64,000 nt of DNA from Mycobacterium sp. 3519A (GTDB lineage Bacteria > Actinomycetota > Actinomycetes > Mycobacteriales > Mycobacteriaceae), in assembly GCF_900240945.1 (NCBI RefSeq), contig NZ_OESG01000013.1, positions 310,001 to 374,000 on the forward strand, given 5' to 3'. Positions within the stretch are counted from its first letter, which is position 1, and each line of letters starts with the position of its first letter. The notes under the pieces were generated by a model. It was not told where the DNA came from. It was given only the letters and a program-made list of their open reading frames with translations, and did no database searches. Position numbers and translations under genes: made by a program. Shown here piece by piece: positions 50,467-60,275 of the stretch.

Positions 50467-51067
50467 CGGCTGACGGGTGCACTTCGACGGGGTAGCCGCG
50501 CCGCAACGCCTCCACCGACAACGTCGGCGTCACGACTTCCGCCGTATCGCTGCCCGCGTCGTCGGTCGCGACCGCATCGACATAGCCCGGTGGCGTCCAT
50601 CGGTGAAGAAACCCGTGCCAGACCAGTCGAAAGTCGTTGTCGCCGAACGTAACAAAGACGCCGTCAGGCAGATCAGCGATCACGGCCGAAGTCCTTGGCG
50701 CCCGCCGCGACCGGTTGAGCCGTCGGTCGAGATCCCTTGGGCCATCCAGCGGTTGCTCCCCGCCCGCGTCTACTGCCGCCATGTAGCTCCGGTACTGCGG
50801 GCGCCGACATTCCCCGCACGGGCGATGTCCGGCCGCGAGCGCGACGGCCTCGTCGAGAAAGAACAACTCGGTGTACGTGCCCGGGGTCATCACCGTGCGG
50901 CGGCGGCCTTTGAACTCGAGGAGGCAGATCAGCCACATCGCGTTGCGCGACGTCCGAACGATCTGCTTGTTCTCGTCGTGCAGGATGCCCCGATTGCCCA
51001 TGACCGTGCCGCGCGCTGGGGTCGCGATGATCTCGCCGGCCGGAGTCACCCGGTTCTGCAGAGGCAC
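50456..51067 (-). CDS. Conserved hypothetical protein (203 aa)
   Basis: I start at GTG 51067, giving MPLQNRVTPAGEIIATPARG; no start is available further upstream in this part of the frame. It has RGTVMGNRGILHDENKQIVR, AAGHRPCGECRRPQYRSYM (a Cys-x2-Cys that might bind metal) and VTFGDNDFRLVWHGFLHRWT. Such proteins are conserved in actinobacteria without assigned function. The end overlaps tag by 11 bp, convergent. Confidence 0.75.
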   Translation of the reverse strand: MPLQNRVTPAGEIIATPARGTVMGNRGILHDENKQIVRTSRNAMWLICLLEFKGRRRTVMTPGTYTELFFLDEAVALAAGHRPCGECRRPQYRSYMAAVDAGGEQPLDGPRDLDRRLNRSRRAPRTSAVIADLPDGVFVTFGDNDFRLVWHGFLHRWTPPGYVDAVATDDAGSDTAEVVTPTLSVEALRRGYPVEVHPSAVRA

Positions 51068-51096
51068 ACAGTCACGGTAATCCCCAAGCCCGACAC

Positions 51097-51294
51097 CTAA
51101 GCCTTCTGCAGGCCGCCTGGTGTGTTCTTGACCGCGTCGCCGATGGCCAACGCCTCCCACATGGTGCGGTCGACACGCACCTTGACGGTCTGCCCGCCGT
51201 CGACCTGCACGAGTACGCGCCGGTAAAGATTCGCTCCGTCGAGCAGCGCCCGGTATTTCTTGACCACCGTGCCCTCCCACTCAGCCGAGGACAT
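51097..51294 (-). CDS. Small hypothetical protein (65 aa)
   Basis: MSSAEWEGTVVKKYRALLDG followed by RRVLVQVDGGQTVKVRVDR, a small beta-barrel-like protein. The start overlaps the reductase stop (TGATG), so they are coupled; GTG 51297 is an alternative start. Function unknown. Confidence 0.7.
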   Translation of the reverse strand: MSSAEWEGTVVKKYRALLDGANLYRRVLVQVDGGQTVKVRVDRTMWEALAIGDAVKNTPGGLQKA

Positions 51295-51908
51295 CACCGC
51301 GCGACCCGGTAGCGGAGGTGAGCCACCCCGGGCGCCTCCAACACGCGCACCAATTCCATCTTCGGTACGCCGGGCTGGAAGCCGTCGAACAAGCGCTCAC
51401 CCGACCCCAGAATCACCGCCGACACCTGCAGGTCGATCTCGTCGACCAAGCCTGCCTGGATCGCCTGACGGGCGCACGACGCGCCGCCGGCGATCGAGAT
51501 GTCCTTCCCGCCGGCCGCCGCCTGAGCCTGTGCATAGGCGGATTCGATGCCATCAGTGACGAAGTGGAACGTCGTGCCGCCCTTCATCTCGATCGGATCG
51601 TGCGCGTAGTGGGTGAGCACGAAGACGGGGCAGTGATACGGCGGCGTGTCGCCCCACCACCCTCGCCAGTCGGAGTCGCCCCAGTCGCCCCGGATAGGGC
51701 CATACATGTTGCGCCCCATGATGGTTGCGCCCATGCCGTCCAACATGTCGGACACCACCTGCTGATTGACCGGGTGGTCCTTGTTGGGGCCGAGGTGCCA
51801 GCCGTGCACCGCGAGTCCGCCCACGCCGAGGGGATTCTGCTCGCTCTGGTTGGGACCCGCGACGTAGCCGTCCGCGGAGATCGACATCGAGAGGTTGGTT
51901 CGCGCCAT
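51294..51908 (-). CDS. DHFR/RibD C-terminal-like reductase
   Basis: 204 residues from ATG 51908. MARTNLSMSISADGYVAGPN, MLDGMGATIMGRNMYG, PPYHCPVFVLTHYAHDPIEM and DISIAGGASCARQAIQAGLV, LVDEIDLQVSAVILGSGERL are typical of the RibD_C/DHFR family. It binds NADPH; the substrate is probably a small heterocycle and not necessarily folate. Confidence 0.9.
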   Translation of the reverse strand: MARTNLSMSISADGYVAGPNQSEQNPLGVGGLAVHGWHLGPNKDHPVNQQVVSDMLDGMGATIMGRNMYGPIRGDWGDSDWRGWWGDTPPYHCPVFVLTHYAHDPIEMKGGTTFHFVTDGIESAYAQAQAAAGGKDISIAGGASCARQAIQAGLVDEIDLQVSAVILGSGERLFDGFQPGVPKMELVRVLEAPGVAHLRYRVAR

Positions 51909-51978
51909 GTTGATAAGACTGCTCCACTGCCCGAAAGTCATCGCGTCGGTGTCACCGCCCGCACGTAGCGTCCGTGAC

Positions 51979-53073
51979 ATGAACGACCGACGACGAGCAC
52001 GCAGGGCTAAACAGGCCCGACGCAACGGGCGGCGCGCGAAGAAACGCACCACTGAGTCTTCTGCCGACTGGACACTGAGAGACGCAATACGCAGCGTCCT
52101 GGGCGGGCATCCCCTCGGCCTGCTCAGCATGGCCTGCGTGATGGTCGATGCGGCGATACCGGAACGAGTCCTCGAGATGTTCGACGGTGTGCGGACGCGG
52201 GAAATGACGGCGCTGCTGGCAGTGACCGCCGAACTCCTCGTCGACGAACCCGCGACGCAGCTCGAATGCCGACGCGAGGTGGCTGAACGAAACGAGCACC
52301 TGCCTCGATGGATCGCCGCGCTACCGCGGGCCGACGCCTACCGCGCGGTGCGCATCACCGATGCCTACCGCGACTTCGACCAACTCGTGATCGGCATGCG
52401 AATCGGCCAGCACGAGTTGACCGTCGTCGTGACGCTTGATCACCTGTTGTGGTCAAGGATCACCGATACCGAGGCAGTGCACGAACCGATCGGCGAAGTT
52501 CTTGCCCACGTCATCGAATCCCGCACGGACATCGATGTTTTCGAAATGACGCTGGCCGACGCGCGCGCGTGGATAGCGGATGTGCTCGACAAGTCGACCT
52601 TCGCGCCGAAGTCCGAAACATGGCCGCTCTACAAACCACTCGTTCGGTGGGCGTTGGACCGGCTACCCGACGGTGGCGAACATCGGCCGCCCGTCACGGA
52701 CTGGGAGTCGAACGAAGAGCTGTGCGACAAGTTCTTCGCCACCAGTTCCGCAGCGCCATTCACCGAGTCCGAACATCGTGAACTGCTGCACGAATTTTTC
52801 GAGACCGGTTCAGTTGACCCCCTGCGGTGGAGCCCGGCGCGTGTCCATCAGGCGATTGGCGACACCCCGTACAGAGAGCACAGCATGCCGTTGGAGGTCG
52901 CGCTCGACGCGCCGGACCTGTTACGCGCCTACATCCCATACGCACACGCGCAATGCGGCATTCGAGACGAACTGACGTCACGGACCCTCGCGAGGGTCGA
53001 CGCTTTGCGGTTGCGCTACAAGCGGTTGCTCTTACGGGAGTACGAGGACGAGTATCTCGACGACGCGGTCTGA
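51979..53073 (+). CDS. Conserved mycobacterial hypothetical protein (364 aa)
   Basis: ATG 51979 opens with a very basic N-terminus (NDRRRARRAKQARRNGRRAK) that could bind nucleic acid. The rest is helical and acidic (VVTLDHLLWSRITDTEAVHE, DRLPDGGEHRPPVTDWES). No catalytic motif is recognised. Similar proteins are found across actinobacteria. Confidence 0.7.
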   Translation: MNDRRRARRAKQARRNGRRAKKRTTESSADWTLRDAIRSVLGGHPLGLLSMACVMVDAAIPERVLEMFDGVRTREMTALLAVTAELLVDEPATQLECRREVAERNEHLPRWIAALPRADAYRAVRITDAYRDFDQLVIGMRIGQHELTVVVTLDHLLWSRITDTEAVHEPIGEVLAHVIESRTDIDVFEMTLADARAWIADVLDKSTFAPKSETWPLYKPLVRWALDRLPDGGEHRPPVTDWESNEELCDKFFATSSAAPFTESEHRELLHEFFETGSVDPLRWSPARVHQAIGDTPYREHSMPLEVALDAPDLLRAYIPYAHAQCGIRDELTSRTLARVDALRLRYKRLLLREYEDEYLDDAV

Positions 53074-53233
53074 CGAATCAGTGGGATTTTCTTGGCTCGC
53101 GCCGTTCTTCCCGTATTTCCGGGGCGGCAAGGCGTAGCCTCCCGGTACCGGGTCGTGCGGACCACTTGGGGGGTGTCCGCGCGGGTGTCGACGCCGACAA
53201 GGACTCCCCGCCTGAGTGGTCATGGGGGATGAC

Positions 53234-54109
53234 ATGCCACGACAGATCCAGACCCTGCGGCCACACTTCGAGGACGTGCAGGCCCACTACGACCTGTCCG
53301 ACCAGTTCTTCGAGCTGTTCCTGGACCCGACGCGAACGTATAGCTGCGCTTACTTCGAGCGCGACGACATGACTCTTGAAGAGGCCCAGATCGCCAAGAT
53401 CGACCTGGCGCTGGGCAAGCTCGGGTTGCAGCCGGGCATGACGCTGCTCGAAGTCGGCTGCGGTTGGGGAGCGGCCATGCTGCGGGCGGTGGAGAAGTAC
53501 GACGTCAACGTCGTCGGCCTGACGCTGAGCAAGAACCAGGCTGCCTACGTCGAGCAACTGCTCGCCGCATCCCACAGCCCGCGCGCCAAGCGCGTGCTGC
53601 TCGACGGGTGGGAGCAGTTTGAGGAGCCCGTGGACCGGATCGTGGCGATCGGCCCGCTCGAGCATTTCGGCTACGAGCGCTACACCGCCTTCTTCGACAG
53701 GACCTATGACCTGCTGCCCGACGACGGCACGATGCTGCTTCACACGATTACGCAAATAAGCACCGAGGAGAACGCGGTGCGCAAACTGCCGGTGACGATG
53801 CGGCATCTCCGCTTCTTCAAATTCATCAGAGACGAGATCTTCCCCGGCGGGCGCCTGCCGACAGTGCCGATGATCGAAGAGCACGCCAACAAGGCCGGCT
53901 ACACGGTCAGCCGAATTCAACGGATAGGGCCGCATTACGCCAGGACGCTCGACATGTGGGCAGCGGCGCTGGCCGCGCGCAGAGACGAGGCCATCGCGAT
54001 TCAGTCCGAAGAGGTCTTCGACCGGTACATGAAGTATTTGACCGGTTGCGCTGAATTGTTCCGCGACGGCTACACCGATCTGTGCCAGTTCACACTGGAC
54101 AAGCGATAG
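53234..54109 (+). CDS. Mycolic acid cyclopropane/methyl transferase (CmaA/MmaA family)
   Basis: 291 residues from ATG 53234, with GGGGGAT upstream (53222 is possible). Motifs of the family: LRPHFEDVQAHYDLSDQFFE, TYSCAYFERDDMTLEEAQ, SAM-binding LLEVGCGWGA near 74, GLTLSKNQ and GPLEHFGYERY with the conserved Glu near 137. It transfers a methylene or methyl group from S-adenosylmethionine to a double bond in meromycolate. Which member (CmaA, PcaA, MmaA) cannot be told by eye. Confidence 0.93.
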   Translation: MPRQIQTLRPHFEDVQAHYDLSDQFFELFLDPTRTYSCAYFERDDMTLEEAQIAKIDLALGKLGLQPGMTLLEVGCGWGAAMLRAVEKYDVNVVGLTLSKNQAAYVEQLLAASHSPRAKRVLLDGWEQFEEPVDRIVAIGPLEHFGYERYTAFFDRTYDLLPDDGTMLLHTITQISTEENAVRKLPVTMRHLRFFKFIRDEIFPGGRLPTVPMIEEHANKAGYTVSRIQRIGPHYARTLDMWAAALAARRDEAIAIQSEEVFDRYMKYLTGCAELFRDGYTDLCQFTLDKR

Positions 54110-54255
54110 GTTCGCGCACCGCGGCACTACCACGCCGCTACGACAGTAAGGCGCTGCGCCACCGGGTTATCCCCAGGCCCGAATTCATCCACAGATCCGG
54201 CCGGTTCGGGCTTTTGGTCGCGTGCGGTGTCATTGCTCGTGGTGATGATGGGGTT

Positions 54256-55509
54256 ATGTTTCCGATTCCGTCTGCTGCTTCGTTTGACGGTCCTGCGGTG
54301 TCTCGCAGTGACCGTCTGGAGGTGCTGTTCGAGGAGTTGGCCGAATTGGCGGGGCAGCGCAACGCCATTGATGGGCGCATTGTGGAGATCGCCGCGCAGA
54401 TCGAGCGGGACAACCTGTGGGGGGCGACGGGGGCGCGGTCGGTGGCAGCGTTGATGGCCTGGCGACTCGGATTGTCGTCGACGACTGCGCACACGATCAC
54501 CACGATCGCCGACCGCAGTGAGGAGTTTCCCCAATGCACGGCGGCGATGCGTGAGGGCCGGTTGTCGTTGGATCAGGTCGGGGTGATCGCCGCCCGCGCC
54601 GGCGAGGGATCCGATGCCCATTACGCGGAGTTGGCGGCGGTGGCCACGGTGAGTCAGTTGCGCACGGCGGTGAAGTTGGAGCCGCGCCCGGATCCGGATC
54701 CCACGCCGGCGCCCGCGGCGTCGTTCAGCAAAACCGCGGACGAGACGTGCACGAAGTATCGGATCACCCTGCCCACCGATCAGGCCGCCACCTTTGATGC
54801 CGCGCTGGCCTCACACCGGGATGCGTTGGTCAACGAGTACAAACACGACCACAGCGACAGCACCCAGGAAGCGCGCCCGCCGCTGCCGACCAATGCGCAG
54901 GCCTTCATGAGCCTGGTGGAGGCCGGCTGGGATGCCGATGTGGCGGCCCGCCCGCACGGGCAGCGCACCACGGTGGTGGTGCATGTGGATGTCGAGCAGC
55001 GCATCGCCAACCTGCACCTGGGTCCGCTGCTCTCGGATGCCGACCGCCAATATTTGACCTGTGATGCCACCTGTGAGGCGTGGTTCGAACGCGGCGGACG
55101 GCTCGTCGGCACCGGACGCACCACCCGCACCATCAACCGGCGACTACGGCGGGCGTTGGAACACCGCCACCCCACCTGCGCGGTCCCCGGCTGCGGGGCC
55201 ACCCGGGGTTTGCATGCCCATCACATCATCCATTGGGAGGATGGCGGGTTGACCGAGTTGGACAACCTGGTGCTCGTTTGCCCGTACCACCACCGGATGC
55301 ATCACAAGGGCGAGATCACCATCACCGGGCCCGCCGAGCGGCTCGTCGTCACCGACAGTGACGGCACCCCACTGACCTCACGGTCGCTGGCCCGCCCACC
55401 CAACGGCCCACCACCCGACGTCGCCCCCTGGACCGGGCCGCTCGGCGAACGCGCCGACTGGTGGTGGTACAACCCCTACGAACCACAACCACCACCCAGC
55501 GACAACTAA
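54256..55509 (+). CDS. 13E12 repeat family protein (DUF222-HNH)
   Basis: 417 residues from ATG 54256. The N-terminal DUF222 domain (DRLEVLFEELAELAGQRNAI, LGLSSTTAHTITTIADR) is followed by an HNH endonuclease domain (CAVPGCGATRGLHAHHIIHW, NLVLVCPYHHRMHHKG). It belongs to the REP13E12 family scattered through mycobacterial genomes, thought to derive from mobile elements. It appears intact. Confidence 0.95.
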   Translation: MFPIPSAASFDGPAVSRSDRLEVLFEELAELAGQRNAIDGRIVEIAAQIERDNLWGATGARSVAALMAWRLGLSSTTAHTITTIADRSEEFPQCTAAMREGRLSLDQVGVIAARAGEGSDAHYAELAAVATVSQLRTAVKLEPRPDPDPTPAPAASFSKTADETCTKYRITLPTDQAATFDAALASHRDALVNEYKHDHSDSTQEARPPLPTNAQAFMSLVEAGWDADVAARPHGQRTTVVVHVDVEQRIANLHLGPLLSDADRQYLTCDATCEAWFERGGRLVGTGRTTRTINRRLRRALEHRHPTCAVPGCGATRGLHAHHIIHWEDGGLTELDNLVLVCPYHHRMHHKGEITITGPAERLVVTDSDGTPLTSRSLARPPNGPPPDVAPWTGPLGERADWWWYNPYEPQPPPSDN

Positions 55510-55554
55510 CTCAAAGTCGCTCACAGCCGGGCACTTTCGAAATGCAGGGATGGC

Positions 55555-57471
55555 TCACGCCATCGAGAACAGCTCCTGCATCACGACGACACTCGCGACG
55601 CGCTGCAGATTGCCTTCCACCACGATGCGCTTGTCGGCCGGCACGTCGAGCAGCCCATCGAGCGCCGTCGAGACCTTTGCCATGTCGTAGATCGGCTGGT
55701 CTTTCGCCGCCTGCGACGCGAAGGTATCGCGATAGAACTCCAGCATCGGGTCGTTCGGGTTCCGCGTCGGGGGAGTGGTGAACGGATGCTTCTGCCGGTC
55801 GTACACCTCGGGGATCAACACGTCCTTGGTCGCTTCGCGCAGAACATGCTTCTCGCGAATGCCTTTGACCTTCATGCGCACTGGCACGCGCGCCGCGGCT
55901 TCGGCGACCCGGTGATCCAGGAACGGCACCCGCCCCTCGATGGAATGCGCCATCTCCATCCGATCCGCCAGATAGTTCAGGATGAAATTCGGCAGCACGG
56001 TCCTGGCATTGACATAGAGCATCTGATTCAGCCGGTCGCGGCCCTCGACCCGTTGCGCCAGCGGCAGCCGATCCAGCGCGGCCACCAGCGGCTGAAACTC
56101 CCGGACCGAGGCCGGTAAGTCGTCGCGGAGCAACGGCACCACGTGATTGGCTTGGCCCGCAGCCATATTCAGCGTCGCCGGCAGCCAACCGAGCCTGCGC
56201 TCCACCGCCTGCAATTCCGGGCTGTCGATCTGCTCCGGCATCAGCATTGCGCGCGTCGCCGCATTCGCGCCGAACATCTCATCAAGCAGCGCTGTCTTCT
56301 GATCAGGAGTCAGCGTCGGATCGTTGTTCAGCGCGTCGATCCGGAAATACGGGTAACCGCCCAGCATTTCGTCGGCGCCTTCACCGGTGAACACCACCTT
56401 GATGCCCGCGCGGCTCACCGCGCGGCTGAGCAGATACTTGGCGACCCCGTGGCCGTTGAACATCTGCGTCTCGGAATGCCAGACCGCATCGGCGAACGAC
56501 TCGGCGATCTCGCGCCCGGTGATCGGAATCGGGTGATACGTCGCGCCCACATGCTTGGCCTGAGCCTCAGCGACGCTCGCCTCGTCATAGAGCGCGTTGT
56601 CGAAGGTGAGGGTGAACGCGCGGATAGGCCGGTCCATCTCCTGCTGCGCCAGGCCCAGCACCGCACACGAGTCGATGCCGCCACTCAGATACGACGCCAC
56701 CTCGACGTCGGCCACCAATCGTTCCCGCACCGCGTCGGCCAACGCCGCGCGGAAATCCGCGACGACCTCCGCCTCGCTTCGGGTGTCCGCTTGCATCTGC
56801 TCAGCCGTCGGGATCTCCCAATCCCAATACGGATAAATGCGCACAACCCCGTCGCGGGCGATCGCGTAGCACCCCGGCGGCACCGTGCTGATCCCGGCGA
56901 ACTCGGTCTTCTCGTGCGATCGGCCCATCCCGCCGGTGGCGCCCTCGAGGTCCCATGCGGCCGGCACGCCCAGCGCCAACAGCGCCTTGATCTCGGAGGC
57001 GAAGAACACCTCGCCGTTGACCACCGCGTAGTAGAGCGGCTTGACCCCGAAGCGGTCGCGGATGGCGTACATCGCGCGCTGCCGTTCGTCGGCGATGACC
57101 ACCGCGAACTCACCGCGTAACAGCGTCGCGGCCTGGATGCCGCGCTCCCGGTACAGGTGCAGCGCGACTTCGCTGTCGCTGTCGGTGGAGAACTGATAGC
57201 CCGCGGCGCGTAGACGTTCGCGCAGCTCGCGGTATCCGTAGAACTCGCCGTTGACCACCAGATGCACCGCGCCGTCCGGGCTGGTCATGGGCTGGCTGCC
57301 GTTCCGCAGACCGATGATCGACAACCGCGTGTGTCCGAGCGTCCACTGCCCGTCGCGGGAGGTCCACAGGCCGGCGCCATCCGGTCCCCGGTGCTCCATA
57401 CGTTTGAGCGCCTGATCGCATCGGTCGCTCGAAACGCCATGACGCGTCATTGCAGCGAAGATCCCGCACAT
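55555..57471 (-). CDS. asnB: Glutamine-hydrolysing asparagine synthase
   Basis: 638 residues from ATG 57471, chosen because Cys2 of MCGIFA must be the N-terminal nucleophile; GGAGGG lies upstream. N-terminal glutaminase domain (MEHRGPDGAGLW, VNGEFYG), then the ATP-pyrophosphatase synthase domain (ASYLSGGIDSCAVLGLA, VFTGEGADEMLGGYPYF, EGRVPFLDHRVAE). It makes asparagine, or amidates a cell-wall/secondary metabolite, from aspartate and glutamine. Divergent from the permease. Confidence 0.95.
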   Translation of the reverse strand: MCGIFAAMTRHGVSSDRCDQALKRMEHRGPDGAGLWTSRDGQWTLGHTRLSIIGLRNGSQPMTSPDGAVHLVVNGEFYGYRELRERLRAAGYQFSTDSDSEVALHLYRERGIQAATLLRGEFAVVIADERQRAMYAIRDRFGVKPLYYAVVNGEVFFASEIKALLALGVPAAWDLEGATGGMGRSHEKTEFAGISTVPPGCYAIARDGVVRIYPYWDWEIPTAEQMQADTRSEAEVVADFRAALADAVRERLVADVEVASYLSGGIDSCAVLGLAQQEMDRPIRAFTLTFDNALYDEASVAEAQAKHVGATYHPIPITGREIAESFADAVWHSETQMFNGHGVAKYLLSRAVSRAGIKVVFTGEGADEMLGGYPYFRIDALNNDPTLTPDQKTALLDEMFGANAATRAMLMPEQIDSPELQAVERRLGWLPATLNMAAGQANHVVPLLRDDLPASVREFQPLVAALDRLPLAQRVEGRDRLNQMLYVNARTVLPNFILNYLADRMEMAHSIEGRVPFLDHRVAEAAARVPVRMKVKGIREKHVLREATKDVLIPEVYDRQKHPFTTPPTRNPNDPMLEFYRDTFASQAAKDQPIYDMAKVSTALDGLLDVPADKRIVVEGNLQRVASVVVMQELFSMA

Positions 57472-57637
57472 CCTTGTGCCCTCCAGTGTGTCGGCGGTAG
57501 TCACGCGCCACCGGGCGGGCAGCGCTGCCTAATGGACCCTAACGACTGGGTATAGTTTTCTAATCCCAGGAGAGACCAAAATTTTCGGTCGTCCTGTCGA
57601 CGCAGCCGTCTTACGCTCGACGTACCGGAGGTGCGAT

Positions 57638-59179
57638 ATGGCGACGACGAGCCCCGAACCGCAAGAGTCGATTGCCGAACGCGTCGCGGGCGGAATGCTG
57701 CCGCGCGTGCTGAACACCTTCGACATGGTCGCGATCTTCGTCTCGATCGTTCTGTTCATCACCAACGCCGCGGTCATCCAGAGCGCGGGCCCGGCCGCCT
57801 TCGGCTGGTGGATCATCGGGTTCGTTGCCTTCCTCATTCCCGGTGCCATCGTCACCGGCCAACTCGGCCGGATGTTTCCCGGCGAAGGCTCGATCTACCT
57901 GTGGACGCAGAAGGCCTTCGGACCGTTCTGGGGATTCTTCGCCGGCTTCTGCGCGTGGTGGCCCGGTGTGCTGGTGATGGTCGCGACCGGCACCGTCGTC
58001 TTGAGCTATCTCGGCTACGTCTTCCCGACGACCATCGGCGCCGCCAGCGTGCAACTGCAAGGCGTGATCATCATCGCCTTCATCGTGCTCTCGGCAGTGC
58101 TTGCCACCCAACGCTTTCGGCTCACGCAGAACGTCGTCAATGTCGTCTGCGTCCTCTATGCCGTGGCGATCGCCCTGGTGGTGATCGCCGGCGTCGTGCA
58201 CCTTGCCGGTGGCGTCGCGCCCGAGACCAACCCGACCGACTGGTCGGCGTGGGCCCCGTCGTCGGAAACCGGTATCAATCTTGCCAATTGGAGCTTCTTC
58301 GGTGTCGTTGTGCTCGCGCTGCTCGGCGTCGAGGTGCCGCTCAACATGGGCGTCGAGATCAAAGAGGAGCGCTCTATCACCCGTTACCTGGTGTGGGGAT
58401 CGCTCGCAGTGATGGCCGCCTATGTGCTCGCCACGTGGGCGGTGATGGTGACCGTGCCCGCCGCCGACGGTGAGTCCGCTCAGGTGACCGCACTGGCGAC
58501 CGCTGTCGGCACCGCGCTGGCCGGGTGGGTCGGCAAGATCGTCGCGATCCTGTTCGCTGCCTTCTTCCTCTTCATCACCGTGGTCTACAACTTCTCTTTC
58601 GCACGACTGGTTTTCGTCTCGGGGCTCGACCAGAAGCTGCCATCGGCGATGGCGAAGGTGAACAAGCACAAGGTGCCGAGCAACGCGGTGTGGGCGCAGA
58701 CCGTGATCGCGTCGGTGTTCGCGTTGGTGGCCTTCGTGGTGCTGCCGTCGATCGGCTTCGGCGGCGGCAAGCCGATCGACATCCAGACCAAGGTCTACGA
58801 CGTGCTGCAGGCCGCCGTCACGGTCATCTGGTGTATCTCCATGGTGGTGTTGTTCGTCGACGTGGTGATCATCATCAGGCGCTTCCTGCCGCGGTACGAG
58901 AAGACCAAGCTGGCTCGTCCCGCGGTCTTCTACACCTGCGCGGTGATCGGCGGGCTGTCGGCGTTGGTGGCGGTGGTCGCCACACTGAGCGGATCGTGGA
59001 CCCCGTTGATTGCCAACGACTCTGGGAGCGTGTCGATCGGCGGCGCACATATCGCGTACGGCGTCTGGTTCTACCTCGTCGCGGGCATCGCCGCGCTCTC
59101 ACTGCTGGTGGCGGTCGGTATCTACTTTGTGGGTAGAGCGACTAGTCGAGCATCGCTACACCATCACGCCATGCATTGA
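57638..59179 (+). CDS. APC-superfamily amino-acid permease
   Basis: 513 residues with about 12 TM helices. GGAGGTG lies just before ATG 57638. LNTFDMVAIFVSIVLFITNA, GAIVTGQLGRMFPGEGSIYL and VEVPLNMGVEIKEERSITRY are typical of the amino acid-polyamine transporter family. It is divergent from asnB, so the pair may share regulation by amino-acid supply. Substrate unknown, perhaps glutamate or asparagine. The 3' end overlaps the convergent DUF2293 gene by 38 bp. Confidence 0.92.
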   Translation: MATTSPEPQESIAERVAGGMLPRVLNTFDMVAIFVSIVLFITNAAVIQSAGPAAFGWWIIGFVAFLIPGAIVTGQLGRMFPGEGSIYLWTQKAFGPFWGFFAGFCAWWPGVLVMVATGTVVLSYLGYVFPTTIGAASVQLQGVIIIAFIVLSAVLATQRFRLTQNVVNVVCVLYAVAIALVVIAGVVHLAGGVAPETNPTDWSAWAPSSETGINLANWSFFGVVVLALLGVEVPLNMGVEIKEERSITRYLVWGSLAVMAAYVLATWAVMVTVPAADGESAQVTALATAVGTALAGWVGKIVAILFAAFFLFITVVYNFSFARLVFVSGLDQKLPSAMAKVNKHKVPSNAVWAQTVIASVFALVAFVVLPSIGFGGGKPIDIQTKVYDVLQAAVTVIWCISMVVLFVDVVIIIRRFLPRYEKTKLARPAVFYTCAVIGGLSALVAVVATLSGSWTPLIANDSGSVSIGGAHIAYGVWFYLVAGIAALSLLVAVGIYFVGRATSRASLHHHAMH

Positions 59180-60149
59180 CGATGTCCTCGACGCGCTCCT
59201 GCACCTGTGCGCGCGCCGATTCGCGGTCGACGCCGAACATCAGCAACTCGTCGTAGTCAGTGTCGACATGGCGCACCGAGGCGACGACGGCAAGACGCAC
59301 CGCTTCACTGTCCAATGCTCGGCCGGCCGCACTTCGTCCCACCCGGCCGCTGCCGCGTGCCGCGGTGTGCAACGCGATCGCCTCGGCCCGATCGGCGGGG
59401 CAACCCGGGAACTGCTCACGGATAGCGGCGGCGAACTTTTCCTGGAACAGCACGTCCTGAGTCGCTCTGCGGCGGGCGCGTGCATCGGCGTCGTTGAGAC
59501 ATTCCTGCGCGGCTTGTTCGATTGCCGCCGGCTCCACCAAAATTCCTTGCCGCTCAGCGCGATGACGTCGACCATTCCAACGCATCACGACAGCGGACAT
59601 CCCGCTGGCCTTGGTGGCGCGCCGGGTGAGCGTCGCATCACCGGACGGCAAGAACTCGAGATGCCCGAGCCCCGCACAGTCCAGGCAGAGCGCGCCCGCC
59701 TCGCCCGCGCGCAGCAAGTCGCCGATGCCGCCGCACGACGTGCACGTCGCCGCCGTGTCCGCCAACATCACGGTCATCTTTCCGGGGCGGCGTGGTGGAA
59801 CCGGTGCTTTTGGTGCAGGAGCGCCGGCTGAGGCCCAATAGGTGCGGTAGGCGCGTTCGACGTCCGAGTCGCCGTCGGACGTGAAATGCAGATGCTGATA
59901 GTCGGCCTCGGACGCCGTGAGCCCGCGGCCTTGGGCCCAATGTCGCAGCGCGGCAAGGGCTGGTGGGACTTTGGCGGGTTCGACGCCGAGGCAGCGATCG
60001 AGCGCAGGGGCGCGACCCTTCATCCAGCGTTCGACGCTCGGCTCAGCGAGCCAGCCCAGACCGATGAGCACGTCGATGGCGCGGACGTATCGCTGGTCGG
60101 CCAACAACGCCTCAGCGATGCGCGCTACTCGGGTTTGCAGTGTTGCCAT
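59142..60149 (-). CDS. DUF2293 protein with zinc-ribbon insert
   Basis: 335 residues from ATG 60149 (MATLQTRVARIAEALLADQR). Helical N-terminus; a zinc ribbon in the middle (CTSCGGIGDLL, CLDCAGLG); RATKASGMSAVVMRWNGRRH; and the C-terminal DUF2293 domain (RATQDVLFQEKFAAAIREQF, VASVRHVDTDYDELLM). Conserved in actinobacteria; role unknown, likely nucleic-acid binding. Confidence 0.85.
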   Translation of the reverse strand: MATLQTRVARIAEALLADQRYVRAIDVLIGLGWLAEPSVERWMKGRAPALDRCLGVEPAKVPPALAALRHWAQGRGLTASEADYQHLHFTSDGDSDVERAYRTYWASAGAPAPKAPVPPRRPGKMTVMLADTAATCTSCGGIGDLLRAGEAGALCLDCAGLGHLEFLPSGDATLTRRATKASGMSAVVMRWNGRRHRAERQGILVEPAAIEQAAQECLNDADARARRRATQDVLFQEKFAAAIREQFPGCPADRAEAIALHTAARGSGRVGRSAAGRALDSEAVRLAVVASVRHVDTDYDELLMFGVDRESARAQVQERVEDIVNAWRDGVAMLD

Positions 60150-60275
60150 GCCGGGGCCGACATTACTGCTCGTCGACGGTGGGGCCCGACAGTTATCCAC
60201 AGTCGACCCCGTTCGTGCGTCGTCCTGTCGGACACCGGGGTGACACTCGACCCACGACGCTCGAAATGGGGGAAC

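Noticed and set aside
53139..53152. CCCGGTACCGGG palindrome upstream of the mycolic acid transferase
   Set aside because: Short GC-rich palindrome expected by chance at this base composition; no repeated partner or promoter context.
57611..59050. 479-codon minus-strand frame opposite the permease
   Set aside because: Low-complexity His/Asp/Glu/Arg product, antisense to a clear 12-TM transporter.
60193..60201. TTATCCACA, a perfect DnaA box
   Set aside because: Single box, with no cluster, AT-rich unwinding region or dnaA/dnaN nearby; TTATCCACG at 31862 is also isolated, so no replication origin is claimed.
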